This document shows positions 23,681 through 33,100 of a DNA stretch of 37,324 bases, one piece after another. The notes under the pieces were generated by a model. It was not told the origin of the DNA and did no database searches. It worked only from the letters and a program-made list of their open reading frames with translations. Both the position numbers and the translations under genes were made by a program. Source of the DNA: JBAPUB01 sp049282455 (GTDB taxonomy: Bacteria; Actinomycetota; Actinomycetes; JAHEKZ01); contig JBAPUB010000191.1 of the NCBI GenBank assembly GCA_049282455.1, positions 1-37,324 on the forward strand, given 5' to 3'. Every line of letters begins with the position of its first letter. The stretch's first letter is position 1.

Positions 23681-24085
23681 ATGGCTGTGAGTTGGCAGTG
23701 TGTGTGCATCGACTCGGTCGACCCCAGAGGTCTCGCTGACTTCTGGGGGGCCGTGCTGGGCTGGCGGCGGACGTTCGATGCCGACGACGAAGTGGTGCTC
23801 GAGCCGCCTTCGGGCAGTCCGCAGGACGGCGTGGCACCGGACCTGATCTTCCTGCGCGTCCCTGAACGCAAGACGGTCAAGAACCGACTGCACATCGACC
23901 TGCGGCCCGACGACCAAGACGCTGAGGTCAGGCGCGTCGAGGCCCTGGGCGCGCGCCGGGTCGACGTCGGACAGGCTGGTGACGAGTCGTGGGTCGTGCT
24001 GGCTGATCCGGAGGGCAACGAGTTCTGTGTCCTTCGGGCCCTCACGAGAGGTGACGCCGTGTACGAGGGTCCGGCGGTGAGCTAA
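23681..24085 (+). CDS. VOC-superfamily (glyoxalase-like) protein
   Basis: This 134-aa single vicinal-oxygen-chelate protein has the N-terminal module SVDPRGLADFWGAVLGW and a C-terminal module RLHIDLRP...VLADPEGNEFCVL. His in the first strand of the second module and Glu in GNEFCVL are typical metal ligands, while the first module shows no clear histidine. Many actinobacterial members of this length have no known function. Its TAA overlaps the TAG of the convergent flippase gene, sharing the bases CTAA. It is not a proven glyoxalase. Confidence 0.85.
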   Translation: MAVSWQCVCIDSVDPRGLADFWGAVLGWRRTFDADDEVVLEPPSGSPQDGVAPDLIFLRVPERKTVKNRLHIDLRPDDQDAEVRRVEALGARRVDVGQAGDESWVVLADPEGNEFCVLRALTRGDAVYEGPAVS

Positions 24086-26529
24086 AGGGCTCCCCGGCGC
24101 TGCAACGCGTTGAAGGACAGCCATCCGGGCACCATCGGTATCCAGAAGGTGCACGCTCGAAAGAGCAGGGCGGCCGAGACGGCCGTTGACGCATCGAGAC
24201 CGGCTGCGGTCAGGCCGGCGGCGAGTGCTGCTTCGACGGCGCCGATGCCGCCGGGTGTCGGCGCGGCCGAGCCGATGGCTCCTGCGGCGAGGTAGACGAA
24301 GCCGACCGTTGCGAACCCGAGGGTCCCGCCGTAGGCCCTTTGCGCGGACCAGAGCGCTGCTGAGTACGCGATGTTGAGGGTGAGCGCACCGACGAGTCCG
24401 ATCCCCAGTCGGCGCGGCTCGCGCAGCATGGTGATCAGCCGAGGAAGTGTCCGGTCGACCAGGGGTCGAAGTCGGTCGAGCACCGCGCGGCGCGTGAACG
24501 GGAACCCAAACACCAGCGCCGCCACGATCGCCAGTGTCACCACCACGATCACGACTGTGCGACCGGGGATGAAGGCAGTCTCCTGCTGCTGGGTGGTGAA
24601 GAACCCGAACCCGAAGATCAGCAGCAGGTAGGAACCGAAGACGAAGACCTGTGAGACGCCGACGCTGGCTAGGGCAAGCGAGGGAGTTGCTCCCGCCTGC
24701 TGGATGTAGCGCGTGTTGGTGCCTACGGTTCCGACGGCGGGTGGTGCAACGAGCGCGACGAACGTCGCCGCGAACTGAGCCATCAGGGTGCGAACCCACA
24801 TGAGTGGAACCGGGGAGAAGCTGGTGATCACCATCGTCGCGCCGAGATAGGTGACCAGGGAGAAGGCGAGGGCGACGACGAACCAGCTGCGGCTCGCAGT
24901 CGTGAACACCGAGACGAGGTCGACGTTTCCGAGCTGTCCGAGCAGCAGGAAGACTGCTAAGCCGAACGCTAGGAAGCTCATGATCGCCCGCGGCCGCAGA
25001 CGTTCGAGGCGAACCGGCTCGGTCGGTGCGGTGGGGGAGGCGGCGATCACTGCGTCGCGCAGGTCGGCCAGCAAGCCCCGTTGCTGGCGAAGCGCGGTGC
25101 GGGTCGTGCGGCTCAGGGCAATCGTCTGCAGCAGCGGGAGCGCCTCACCGAGACGTTTCGGCGTGAGCTCGACCAGGGCCGCCGTCACGGCCCGGTCTGG
25201 GCCCAGCAGGAGCGCAGTGGTCACGAGCATCTCGGCATCGTCGATCCGAAGGGTCAAGGTGTCGGCGGCGATCTCACCGGAGTCCAGTCCGAGGACCCAG
25301 GTCTGCCCGGCTGGGTCTACGGCCAGGTTGTCTGCATGAAGCTCCTCGTGAGCGATGCCGGCCCTGTGGAGCAGGCGAACCTGGTGCCACGCGTTGGCCA
25401 CGAGGTCCTCGGTCAGGTCATCGGGCTCGAGGTCGGCGAACGTGCGGAGACCGTCGACGGACTCGTACGCGATGACGGCGGCGTCCGGTCCGACCGCCGC
25501 CGCGGCAACCAGGGTGGGGGTGCGGATGCCCTGACCACGGGCGGCGAGGGTCGGCAGCGCCGCCTGGTCGACAGCGCGTCGCAGCGACAGAGCGGGCCGG
25601 CGCTCGACCGGCCGTTGCACCCGAAGTCGACGCCAGAGCTGGTAGAAGATGCCGGCCGCGCGACGGTCGCGGTCGTAGACCTTCAGTGTCAGCGGTCGCC
25701 CGTCGAGCGTGCGGGCCTGGTACGTGCGTCCTTCGTCGTTCTCGGTCACCAGTCGTGCGTGCGCGAGGGGAAGTGCGACGCGGGTGAGCGCGGCTGCGAC
25801 CTGTGCACCCGAAGGTTGCGGGTTCGCCGACCCGAACCCGTAGCGGAACCCCAACCCGAAGGCCCGGCCCATCGCGGCGCTCAAGGCAAGAGCCAGCGGT
25901 GTTGCCGACTGGTTGAAAAGCAGCAGGATCACATAGGCGATGACGAAGCCCCAGACGATGGCCGCCAGCCTGGGGCGACCGGCCAGTCCGTCGACCGTCG
26001 CGAATGCGACGATCGCTGCGACCCCCGGGAATGCGAACGGCGACAGGTGCCCTCCGGTGGACGTCGTGAAGGCGTCGATGAGTGTCGCGCTGAACCAGTC
26101 GGCGGCGAAGCTGGACAGGACCAGCGTCACCACGAAGACGGTCAACGAGGCGAGGACGGCGATGACCAGGGCCTGCCACCGGCGCCGGATCACCAGGTCG
26201 GCCACCAGGACCACCGGCAGGGCCAGCAGCAGCAGGCCGCCGACCGCCGCCAGCAACGACACGATCAGGTCGGGCAACGTGGTGACCGCCGAGGTGAGAT
26301 CGGTCTCCAGGCCCGACGTCGTGCCGATCGCCACCGACCCCACGGCCAGCAGCACGCCGCAACCGGCGAGCCACCCGACCGCGCGGATCAGGTCGAACGG
26401 GCGCCGCACGAGCTGGGGCCGTGGGGGCTCCTCGATAGAGGCGGGCGGCGGGGCCAGCCCGACGGTCGGGACCGGGCGGGTCGTGGAGGTCGGACCGCGG
26501 GGAGCGGGGGTGTCGCTGCTCCGGTCCAC
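24082..26529 (-). CDS. LPG-synthase-type flippase with embedded kinase-like domain
   Basis: This 815-aa membrane protein has three parts. Residues about 45-235 contain around six hydrophobic helices. Residues about 250-490 form a soluble kinase-like domain, with a possible ATP Lys283 in LTLKVYD. Its catalytic loop HEELHADN (394-401) has Glu where the APH/ABC1-type HGD loop has Asp, and LDSGE stands in place of DFG. Residues about 515-810 are the polytopic UPF0104/lysylphosphatidylglycerol-synthase-type flippase domain, ending GGIGAVEAALAAGL and FRACTFWIPMVPGWLSF. Likely it translocates a lipid, with the degenerate kinase-like module as regulator or polar-head binder. GTG 26529 sits 6 nt from CACCAT; the longer upstream frame crosses the divergent gene and is rejected. 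Confidence 0.85.
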   Translation of the reverse strand: MDRSSDTPAPRGPTSTTRPVPTVGLAPPPASIEEPPRPQLVRRPFDLIRAVGWLAGCGVLLAVGSVAIGTTSGLETDLTSAVTTLPDLIVSLLAAVGGLLLLALPVVLVADLVIRRRWQALVIAVLASLTVFVVTLVLSSFAADWFSATLIDAFTTSTGGHLSPFAFPGVAAIVAFATVDGLAGRPRLAAIVWGFVIAYVILLLFNQSATPLALALSAAMGRAFGLGFRYGFGSANPQPSGAQVAAALTRVALPLAHARLVTENDEGRTYQARTLDGRPLTLKVYDRDRRAAGIFYQLWRRLRVQRPVERRPALSLRRAVDQAALPTLAARGQGIRTPTLVAAAAVGPDAAVIAYESVDGLRTFADLEPDDLTEDLVANAWHQVRLLHRAGIAHEELHADNLAVDPAGQTWVLGLDSGEIAADTLTLRIDDAEMLVTTALLLGPDRAVTAALVELTPKRLGEALPLLQTIALSRTTRTALRQQRGLLADLRDAVIAASPTAPTEPVRLERLRPRAIMSFLAFGLAVFLLLGQLGNVDLVSVFTTASRSWFVVALAFSLVTYLGATMVITSFSPVPLMWVRTLMAQFAATFVALVAPPAVGTVGTNTRYIQQAGATPSLALASVGVSQVFVFGSYLLLIFGFGFFTTQQQETAFIPGRTVVIVVVTLAIVAALVFGFPFTRRAVLDRLRPLVDRTLPRLITMLREPRRLGIGLVGALTLNIAYSAALWSAQRAYGGTLGFATVGFVYLAAGAIGSAAPTPGGIGAVEAALAAGLTAAGLDASTAVSAALLFRACTFWIPMVPGWLSFNALQRRGAL

Positions 26530-26564
26530 GGGCCGATGGTGCCACAGGCCGGTCAGGCGTTTCG

Positions 26565-26577
26565 TACGCTGCGGACC
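26565..26577 (+). promoter_or_regulatory. leaderless -10 of the ATL-adnA-adnB operon
   Basis: TACGCT (26565-26570) lies 7 nt before GTG 26578 in the 48-bp divergent gap with the flippase gene. There is no Shine-Dalgarno site. The identical hexamer and spacing occur before nudC (33389). No SOS-box-like palindrome is seen in the gap. Confidence 0.6.
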
Positions 26578-26937
26578 GTGGTTTCCCGTGGACGTGACCC
26601 TCAGCTGCCGTCGGTGTTCGCCGAGACCGTGCTCGACCTGGTCGCCGGCATCCCGACGGGCCGTGCCGTGAGCTACGGGGACGTCGCCCGATGGCTGGGC
26701 CGCGGGGGACCTCGCCAGGTCGGAGCGGTGATGGCAGCCTTCGGTGACGGCGTGCCTTGGTGGCGGGTCGTCCGCGCTGACGGGACCGCGGCACCCGCAA
26801 TCGCCGTCGAGGCCGGTCGACGGTGGCGCAGCGAAGGCACCCCCACGCTGTCGAAGGGACGCAGAGTCGACCTGGCCCGGGCCCGGTGGGAGGGGCCGGC
26901 CGAAGTGTCGGGCGCTCGTGGTACCCACGACCTGTGA
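26578..26937 (+). CDS. MGMT/alkyltransferase-like (ATL) DNA-binding protein, no catalytic Cys
   Basis: This 119-aa protein has the O6-alkylguanine-DNA alkyltransferase DNA-binding fold: VFAETVLDLVAGIPTGRAVSYGDVARWLG, then the recognition helix GGPRQVGAVMAAF. The alkyl-acceptor motif PCHRV is PWWRVV here, so the acceptor Cys is replaced by Trp. That makes it an ATL-type protein, which binds alkylated DNA and recruits repair rather than removing the alkyl group. GTG 26578 is leaderless by position. Its stop overlaps adnA (GTGA), tying it to a helicase-nuclease. Confidence 0.88.
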   Translation: MVSRGRDPQLPSVFAETVLDLVAGIPTGRAVSYGDVARWLGRGGPRQVGAVMAAFGDGVPWWRVVRADGTAAPAIAVEAGRRWRSEGTPTLSKGRRVDLARARWEGPAEVSGARGTHDL

Positions 26938-29900
26938 GTGACTCGCCGAACCACTACCGGCTGCGCCCGACGGCCGACGCTTCACGTGCGCTCGTTCTCG
27001 ACCCGGCGCAGCAGCGTGTCGTCGACACGGTGGCGCAGCCAGGGCACGGTCCCCTGCTCGTCCTGGCCGGCCCGGGCACGGGCAAGACCACGACCATCGT
27101 CGAGTCCGTCGCCGCCAGGGTGGCGGCCGGCACCCCGGTCGGTGAGGTGCTCGCCCTCACGTTCAGCCGTAAGGCCGCGCAGGAGCTTCGCACCAGGATC
27201 TCCGCAGCGTTGCCCCAGGCCGTGGCCGAGCCCGTCGCCTGGACGTTCCACGCGTTCAGCTACCGGCTCATCGGCGAGGCGTGGGCCAGCGAACCAGCGG
27301 CGTCTGGTTGGTCCGACCGTCCCCGCCTTCTCTCCGGCCCCGAGCAGGACGTCGTGCTCCGCGAGCTGCTGGCCGGAGCCGAAGACGTCCCGTGGCCGAC
27401 CGATCTAGCGGCGGCACTGCAGACACGAGGTTTCGCCGACGAGCTCCAGTCGCTGCTCTCTCGGGCACGTTGCGTCGGTCTGGACTCCGATCGCCTGCGT
27501 GAGGTGGCCACCGGGCGCGCCGACTGGGCCGCCGCGGCCGACTTCCTGGCCGAGTACCTCGACGTCCTGGCCCTGTCCGGAAGCGTCGACTACGCCGAGC
27601 TCGTCGGGCAGGCAGTGGGTTGGGCGCAGTCCGAGCGGGGGCGCGAGGCGCTGCACAACCGGTACTCGCTCGTCGTCGTCGACGAGTACCAGGACACCGA
27701 CCCGCAGCAGGAGCAGCTGCTTTCGGCTCTGGCCGGCGGCGGGCGCGACGTCATGGTGGTTGGCGACCCGGACCAGTCGATCTACGCGTTCCGTGGGGCC
27801 GACGTCAGCGGCATCGTCGAGTTCCCCGATCGTTTCCGTTCTGCGGGCGCGCCTCCGTCCGCCGCCCGGGTCCTGACCCTGGCGGTGTCGCGGCGAAGCG
27901 GCAGTGCCCTGCTCGAGGCCAGCCGACGCATCGCCGAGCGGCTGCCCGGCGAGCTCTTGCCGTCGACCGCTGTGAAGCAGCACCGCGCGCTTCAGCCGGC
28001 GGCCTCGGTTCCACCCGGGTCGGTCGAGGTGTACGAGCACGCCAGTGCGGGGTCAGAGCTGCGGCACGTGAGTGACGTTCTGCGTCGTGAGCATCTTGAG
28101 AACGGCACCGCCTGGGGCTCGATGGCGGTGCTTGTCCGCTCCGGGACCACCGCCATCCCGGCGATCCGCCGTGCGTTGACGCTGTCGGGAGTGCCGGTCG
28201 AGGTTGCCGGCGACGAGCTGCCCTTGGCACTCGACCCCTCGGTCGCCCCACTCCTGCTTGCGCTGCGCGTCGCGGTCGAGCCCTCCTCCCTCACCTCCGA
28301 CGTCGCCCAGCGCCTGCTGCTGTCGCCCCTGGCGGGTGCTGACCCCGCCGGGCTGAGGCGACTCGGCCGGGTGCTGCGGCAGGCGGCGCGCGAGTCCTTG
28401 GTCGACCAGGGCGAGGCACCGCTGCCGCCCGCCGCCGACGTGCTGATCCGCGATGCGGTCGCCGACCGGCGCGAGCTCACTTTGGTGTCCGACGACCTGT
28501 CCGCGCCGGTCGAGCGTCTGGCCACCGTGCTGGCGCAGGCGCGCGAGCTCGCCGGTTCGGGGGCCAGTGCTTACGACGTCTTGTGGCTGCTGTGGTCCGC
28601 GACGCCGTGGCGGCGGTCCCTGGAGCGTGCGGCCCTGGGCGGGGGGGCCACCTCGCGGACCGCCAACCGAGATCTCGACGCAGTCGTCGCGCTGTTCGAG
28701 GCAGCCAGCCGTACCGAGACCAGGGTCAAGCACCGAGGGGTCCTGGCCTTCCTCGACGAGCTTCAGGCCCAGCAGATCCCGGGGGACACCCTCGCCGAGC
28801 GAGGGGTGCGCCCCGACGCGGTGCGCCTCCTCACGGCGCACCGGGCCAAGGGCCTGGAGTGGGACGTCGTCGTCCTTCCGTCGGTCCAGGAGGGCAGCTG
28901 GCCGGACCTGCGGCGGCGAGGCTCGCTGCTCGAGGCCGATCGGCTCACCGTCGACGGGCCCACCGACCCGGCCACGGCGGCAGTCCTGCTCGCTGAGGAG
29001 AGGCGGCTGTTCTACGTCGCCGTGACTCGCGCGCGGCGGCGTCTGGTCGTCTCGAGCGTCTCCGCCAACGATGCTGACGGGACCCGGCCGTCGAGGTTCG
29101 TCTCCGAGCTCGGGGTTCCGCCGGTGCCCGTGCAGGCGTTGCCGCAGCGGTCGCTCACCATGGCCGCCCTTGTGGGCGAGCTTCGGGCGGTCACCGTGAA
29201 CCAGTCGGCGCCCGCCGACCTGCGTGCTGCCGCAGCCCAACGCCTGGGGCAGCTGGTCGTCGACGGGGTCCACGCTGCCGATCCCGACCGTTGGTGGGGG
29301 GTGCGGGACCAGACTCAAGCGGGGCCGGTGCGGGACCAGACCACGGCTCTGCGACTGTCGGGGTCGTCGCTGGAAGGACTCGTCCGCTGTCCCCTGCGCT
29401 GGTTCCTCGAGCACGAGGCGGCAGCCGAGGAGTCCCGCAGCGTGGCCATGGGTTTCGGCTCGGTGGTCCACGCGTTGGCCGACGAGATCGCGCAGGGCGA
29501 CACTCCACCCGACCTCGAGGTCCTGGACCAGCGACTCGACCTCGTGTGGCACGAGCTCGGATTCGACGCGCGGTGGCAGTCCACTCGCGAGCGCGACGAG
29601 GCCCGGGCCGCGTTGATGCGGCTGCTGCACTGGTTGGCCGCCGAAAGGGGCCGTCGGTTCGTGGCGAGTGAGCAGCGGTTCGACCTGCAGCTGACCATCG
29701 ACGGCCGCGACGGCCCACGCCCGGTCGCACTTCGCGGCTTCATCGACCGTCTCGAGCTCGACGACGACGGCAGGGTGCACGTCGTCGACTACAAGACCGG
29801 ACGCAGCAAGCCCACGAACACGGCTGTGGGTGAGCACGTTCAGCTCGGCGTCTACCAGTACGCCGTGACCCACGGTGCCTTCGACCACCTGGGGGTCCCT

Positions 29901-30155
29901 GCGGTCGCAGGAGGTGCAGAGCTCGTCCAGCTGCGCCATGACGCAGCACGCAAGGCTGGTGGTCCCTATGTGCAGCCCCAGGAACCTCTGGGGGTCGACG
30001 ACGACGGTCGCACGTTCGTCGACACCCTTCTTCAGGACGCCGTCGAGTCCATCGACGCAGAGCTCTTCGCGCCCAAGCCGGGTGACGTGTGCTCGACGTG
30101 TCCGTTCACGATCGTGTGCCCCACTCAGTCCGCAGGGCGTCAGGTGGTGTCGTGA
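26934..30155 (+). CDS. adnA: AdnA-like UvrD/RecB helicase-nuclease subunit
   Basis: This 1073-aa protein has a UvrD-type motor: Walker A GPGTGKTT (residues 46-53), motif Ia LTFSRKAAQEL, motif II DEYQDTD, motif III GDPDQSIYAFRGAD, then LTAHRAKGLEWDVV and YVAVTRARRR. The C-terminal RecB nuclease domain has GFGSVVHALADE, GFIDRLEL and VDYKTG. One cysteine before the domain (VRCPLRWF) and three at the end (CSTCPFTIVC) make a four-Cys set like an Fe-S cluster. The gene corresponds to mycobacterial AdnA (Rv3202c), half of a dimer that resects double-strand breaks. It overlaps the ATL gene and adnB by 4 bp each. Confidence 0.92.
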   Translation: MSDSPNHYRLRPTADASRALVLDPAQQRVVDTVAQPGHGPLLVLAGPGTGKTTTIVESVAARVAAGTPVGEVLALTFSRKAAQELRTRISAALPQAVAEPVAWTFHAFSYRLIGEAWASEPAASGWSDRPRLLSGPEQDVVLRELLAGAEDVPWPTDLAAALQTRGFADELQSLLSRARCVGLDSDRLREVATGRADWAAAADFLAEYLDVLALSGSVDYAELVGQAVGWAQSERGREALHNRYSLVVVDEYQDTDPQQEQLLSALAGGGRDVMVVGDPDQSIYAFRGADVSGIVEFPDRFRSAGAPPSAARVLTLAVSRRSGSALLEASRRIAERLPGELLPSTAVKQHRALQPAASVPPGSVEVYEHASAGSELRHVSDVLRREHLENGTAWGSMAVLVRSGTTAIPAIRRALTLSGVPVEVAGDELPLALDPSVAPLLLALRVAVEPSSLTSDVAQRLLLSPLAGADPAGLRRLGRVLRQAARESLVDQGEAPLPPAADVLIRDAVADRRELTLVSDDLSAPVERLATVLAQARELAGSGASAYDVLWLLWSATPWRRSLERAALGGGATSRTANRDLDAVVALFEAASRTETRVKHRGVLAFLDELQAQQIPGDTLAERGVRPDAVRLLTAHRAKGLEWDVVVLPSVQEGSWPDLRRRGSLLEADRLTVDGPTDPATAAVLLAEERRLFYVAVTRARRRLVVSSVSANDADGTRPSRFVSELGVPPVPVQALPQRSLTMAALVGELRAVTVNQSAPADLRAAAAQRLGQLVVDGVHAADPDRWWGVRDQTQAGPVRDQTTALRLSGSSLEGLVRCPLRWFLEHEAAAEESRSVAMGFGSVVHALADEIAQGDTPPDLEVLDQRLDLVWHELGFDARWQSTRERDEARAALMRLLHWLAAERGRRFVASEQRFDLQLTIDGRDGPRPVALRGFIDRLELDDDGRVHVVDYKTGRSKPTNTAVGEHVQLGVYQYAVTHGAFDHLGVPAVAGGAELVQLRHDAARKAGGPYVQPQEPLGVDDDGRTFVDTLLQDAVESIDAELFAPKPGDVCSTCPFTIVCPTQSAGRQVVS

Positions 30156-33100
30156 CCACGATCACCCGCGAGGCGCTGGCCCGGCTGATGGGGCTGCCGT
30201 TCACCGACGAGCAGTGGGCAGCCATCGCGGCGCCCCTCGAGCCCGGTGTCGTCATCGCCGGCGCCGGGTCGGGCAAGACCAGCGTGATGGCAGCTCGGGT
30301 CGTTTGGTTGGTCGCCAACCACGGGGTCGCCCCCGAGCAGGTCCTCGGCCTGACCTTCACCAACAAGGCAGCCGGCGAGCTGTCCACCCGGGTGCGCCGC
30401 TCGCTGCAGGCGTGGGCGTCGTCCGGCCCGCAGGCGCACGCGTCCGGACCGTCGTCCCTCGACGTCGAGCCGACCGTCCAGACCTACCACGCCTATGCAG
30501 CCCGGCTGCTGCGTGAGCACGGCCTTCGGCTGGGGATCGAGCCATCAGTACGGCTGCTCGCCGACGCGAGTCGCTTCCAGCTCGCCGACCGGGTCCTTCG
30601 TCGGGTCGAGGGCCCGTTCCCGGCTTTCGACAGGAGCCTGGCCACGATCGTGGGCGACGTCTTGGCGCTCGACGGCGAGCTGAACGAGCACCTGGTGTCC
30701 CTCGACGAGCTGACGACCTTCGACGTCCAGCTCGTGACAGAGCTCAGTGCGGTCGACCAGCCGACCCGCGACGTCGCTGCCGTGCTGTCTGCGGCTCGGG
30801 CACGGCTCGACCTGGTCCGCGTCGTTGCCGAGTACCGCGCAGAGAAGCGGAGCCGCGACCTCGTCGACTTCGGTGACCAGCTGGCGTTCGCCGCGCGTCT
30901 GGCCACGACGGTGCCCGAGGTTGCTGTCAGCGAACGCAGCACGTTCCGAGTGGTGCTCCTCGACGAGTACCAGGACACCTCGATCGCTCAGAAGCAGCTG
31001 CTGCTCGGGCTGTTCGGCGACGGTCACCCGGTCACCGCCGTCGGAGATCCCTTTCAGGCGATCTACGGCTGGCGCGGTGCCTCGGTGTCCAACATCGACC
31101 GGTTCCCCGACGAGTTCCTGACCGCAGGCGGGCGTGCCGCACGCCGTTACCAGCTCGGGCAGAACAACCGTTCGGGCGGGCACGTGCTCGCGTTGGCCAA
31201 CGAGCTGGCCGAGCCCCTTCGCGAGGTCCACCCCGGGGTGTCGACGCTGACCCCTCGCGACGAGGTGGCCGACAAGGGGCAGTCTGTCGTGGGGCTGTTC
31301 GAGACCTACGACGACGAGGTTGCCTGGGTCGCCGACGACATCGCACGCCGCTGCGCCGATCCGGACCCGTCGGTTGCGAGCCCCGGTGGTATCGCCGTCC
31401 TGGTCAGAGTGACGTCGGACATCGCCGCCTACCATGCGGCCCTGGTCGACCGGGGGGTGCCCGTTCAGGTGGTCGGGCTCAGCGGCCTGCTCGCCCTGCC
31501 CGAGGTCGCCGACGTCGTCGCGACGCTCAACGTGCTCGACGACCCCACCGCCAACCCGTCCCTGGTGCGACTCCTCTCCGGGCCTCGTTGGCGCATCGGC
31601 CCCCGCGACCTCGTGCTGCTGGGCCGAAGGGCTCGCGAGCTGGTGGCGCCTCCCACGCTCGCCGAGCGGCCTGGGGATGTGCGCGACCGCGACCGGGCGC
31701 TGCTCGACGCCGTGTCCGGCGTCGACCCCACTGAGGTCGTGTCCCTGGTCGACGCCATGGCCGACCCTGGTCCTGCAGCGTTCGACCCCCAGGCGTTGGC
31801 GCGGTTCGAAGCCTTCACCGCTGAGCTGGTGACGCTGCGTCGGCACCTGGGGCAGCCCCTCGACGACGTCGTCCACTCCGTGGTGTCGGCGCTCGGCCTG
31901 AGCGTCGAGGTCGGTGCGTCCACCACTGACGCTCGGGCGGGTGACGCTCTCGCCTCGTTCCTCGACGTTGCGTCGTCGTTCGTCGACCTGGACGCCGACC
32001 CGTCGGTCCGGGCGTTCCTGGCCTACCTCAGGGCAGCAAGCCGACACGACCGTGGGCTCGACGCAGCGCTGCCCACCGAGTCCGACGCCGTCACCTTGAT
32101 GACGGTGCACAAGGCCAAGGGGCTCGAGTGGTCCTGCGTGTACCTCCCGAACCTGACGAGTGGCGTGTTCCCGTCCGGACGTGGGCGGGCCCGTTGGACC
32201 ACCCGACCTGCGACCCTGCCGTTCCCGCTGCGAGGCGATGCTGTCGACCACCCGGCGACCCCGACCTGGGACAACGCGTCGCTGAAGACGTTCGCCTCGC
32301 GGTGCGCCGAGCTCGACAGCCGCGAGGAGCTTCGTCTCGGGTACGTCGCCGTCACGCGCGCGCGCGACACCACCGTGCTCACGTCGCACTGGTGGGGCCC
32401 GACCCAGGTGAATCCCCGCGGAGCTTCGCCCTACCTTGTCGCGGCCCACGCGCACGTGACCGCGAACCCGACCCACGGAACCGTCGTGTCGTGGATCGAG
32501 TCGCCGGCGCATGAGGCCAACCCGGCGCTGCAGTCCGCAGCTGAGTACCACTGGCCGGCGCCCCTGGACGAGTCGGCGTTCGCCCGACGGTCGGCAGCAG
32601 CCGACCAGGTGCGCGCGGCGGCTCACGGCGGACCGGACCTCTCCATCCCATCCTCGCTGTCTGTCGGCGACCAGGAGCAACTGGCCGAGTGGGACCGCGA
32701 CCGTGTGCTGCTCGTCGACGAGATCAGGCGGTTGAACGAGCCAGTGCGCGACGTCGACATCCCCGCCTCCCTCACCGCGTCGCAGCTCGTCCGGCTCAAC
32801 TCCGACCCGCAGGGCTTCGCCCGAGACATCGTGCGCCCCCTCCCGCGCCCCCCCGCGCCGGCGGCCCGTCGCGGCACCGAGTTCCACGCCTGGGTCGAGG
32901 CACGGTTCCAGCGGCCGGCGCTGCTCGACCTCGACGACCTCGATGCCGCAGACTCCGCCCCCCTGGACGCCGACCTCGAGACGTTGCAGAGCCGGTTCCT
33001 CGCAGGCCCCTACGCCGATCGCGTGCCGCTTGCGGTCGAGGCGCCGTTCGAGGTCGTCATCGCCGGGCACCCCGTACGAGGTCGTATCGACGCGGTCTAC

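Noticed and set aside
28053..29939. 628-codon minus-strand frame
   Set aside because: It is antisense to adnA and lacks any domain.
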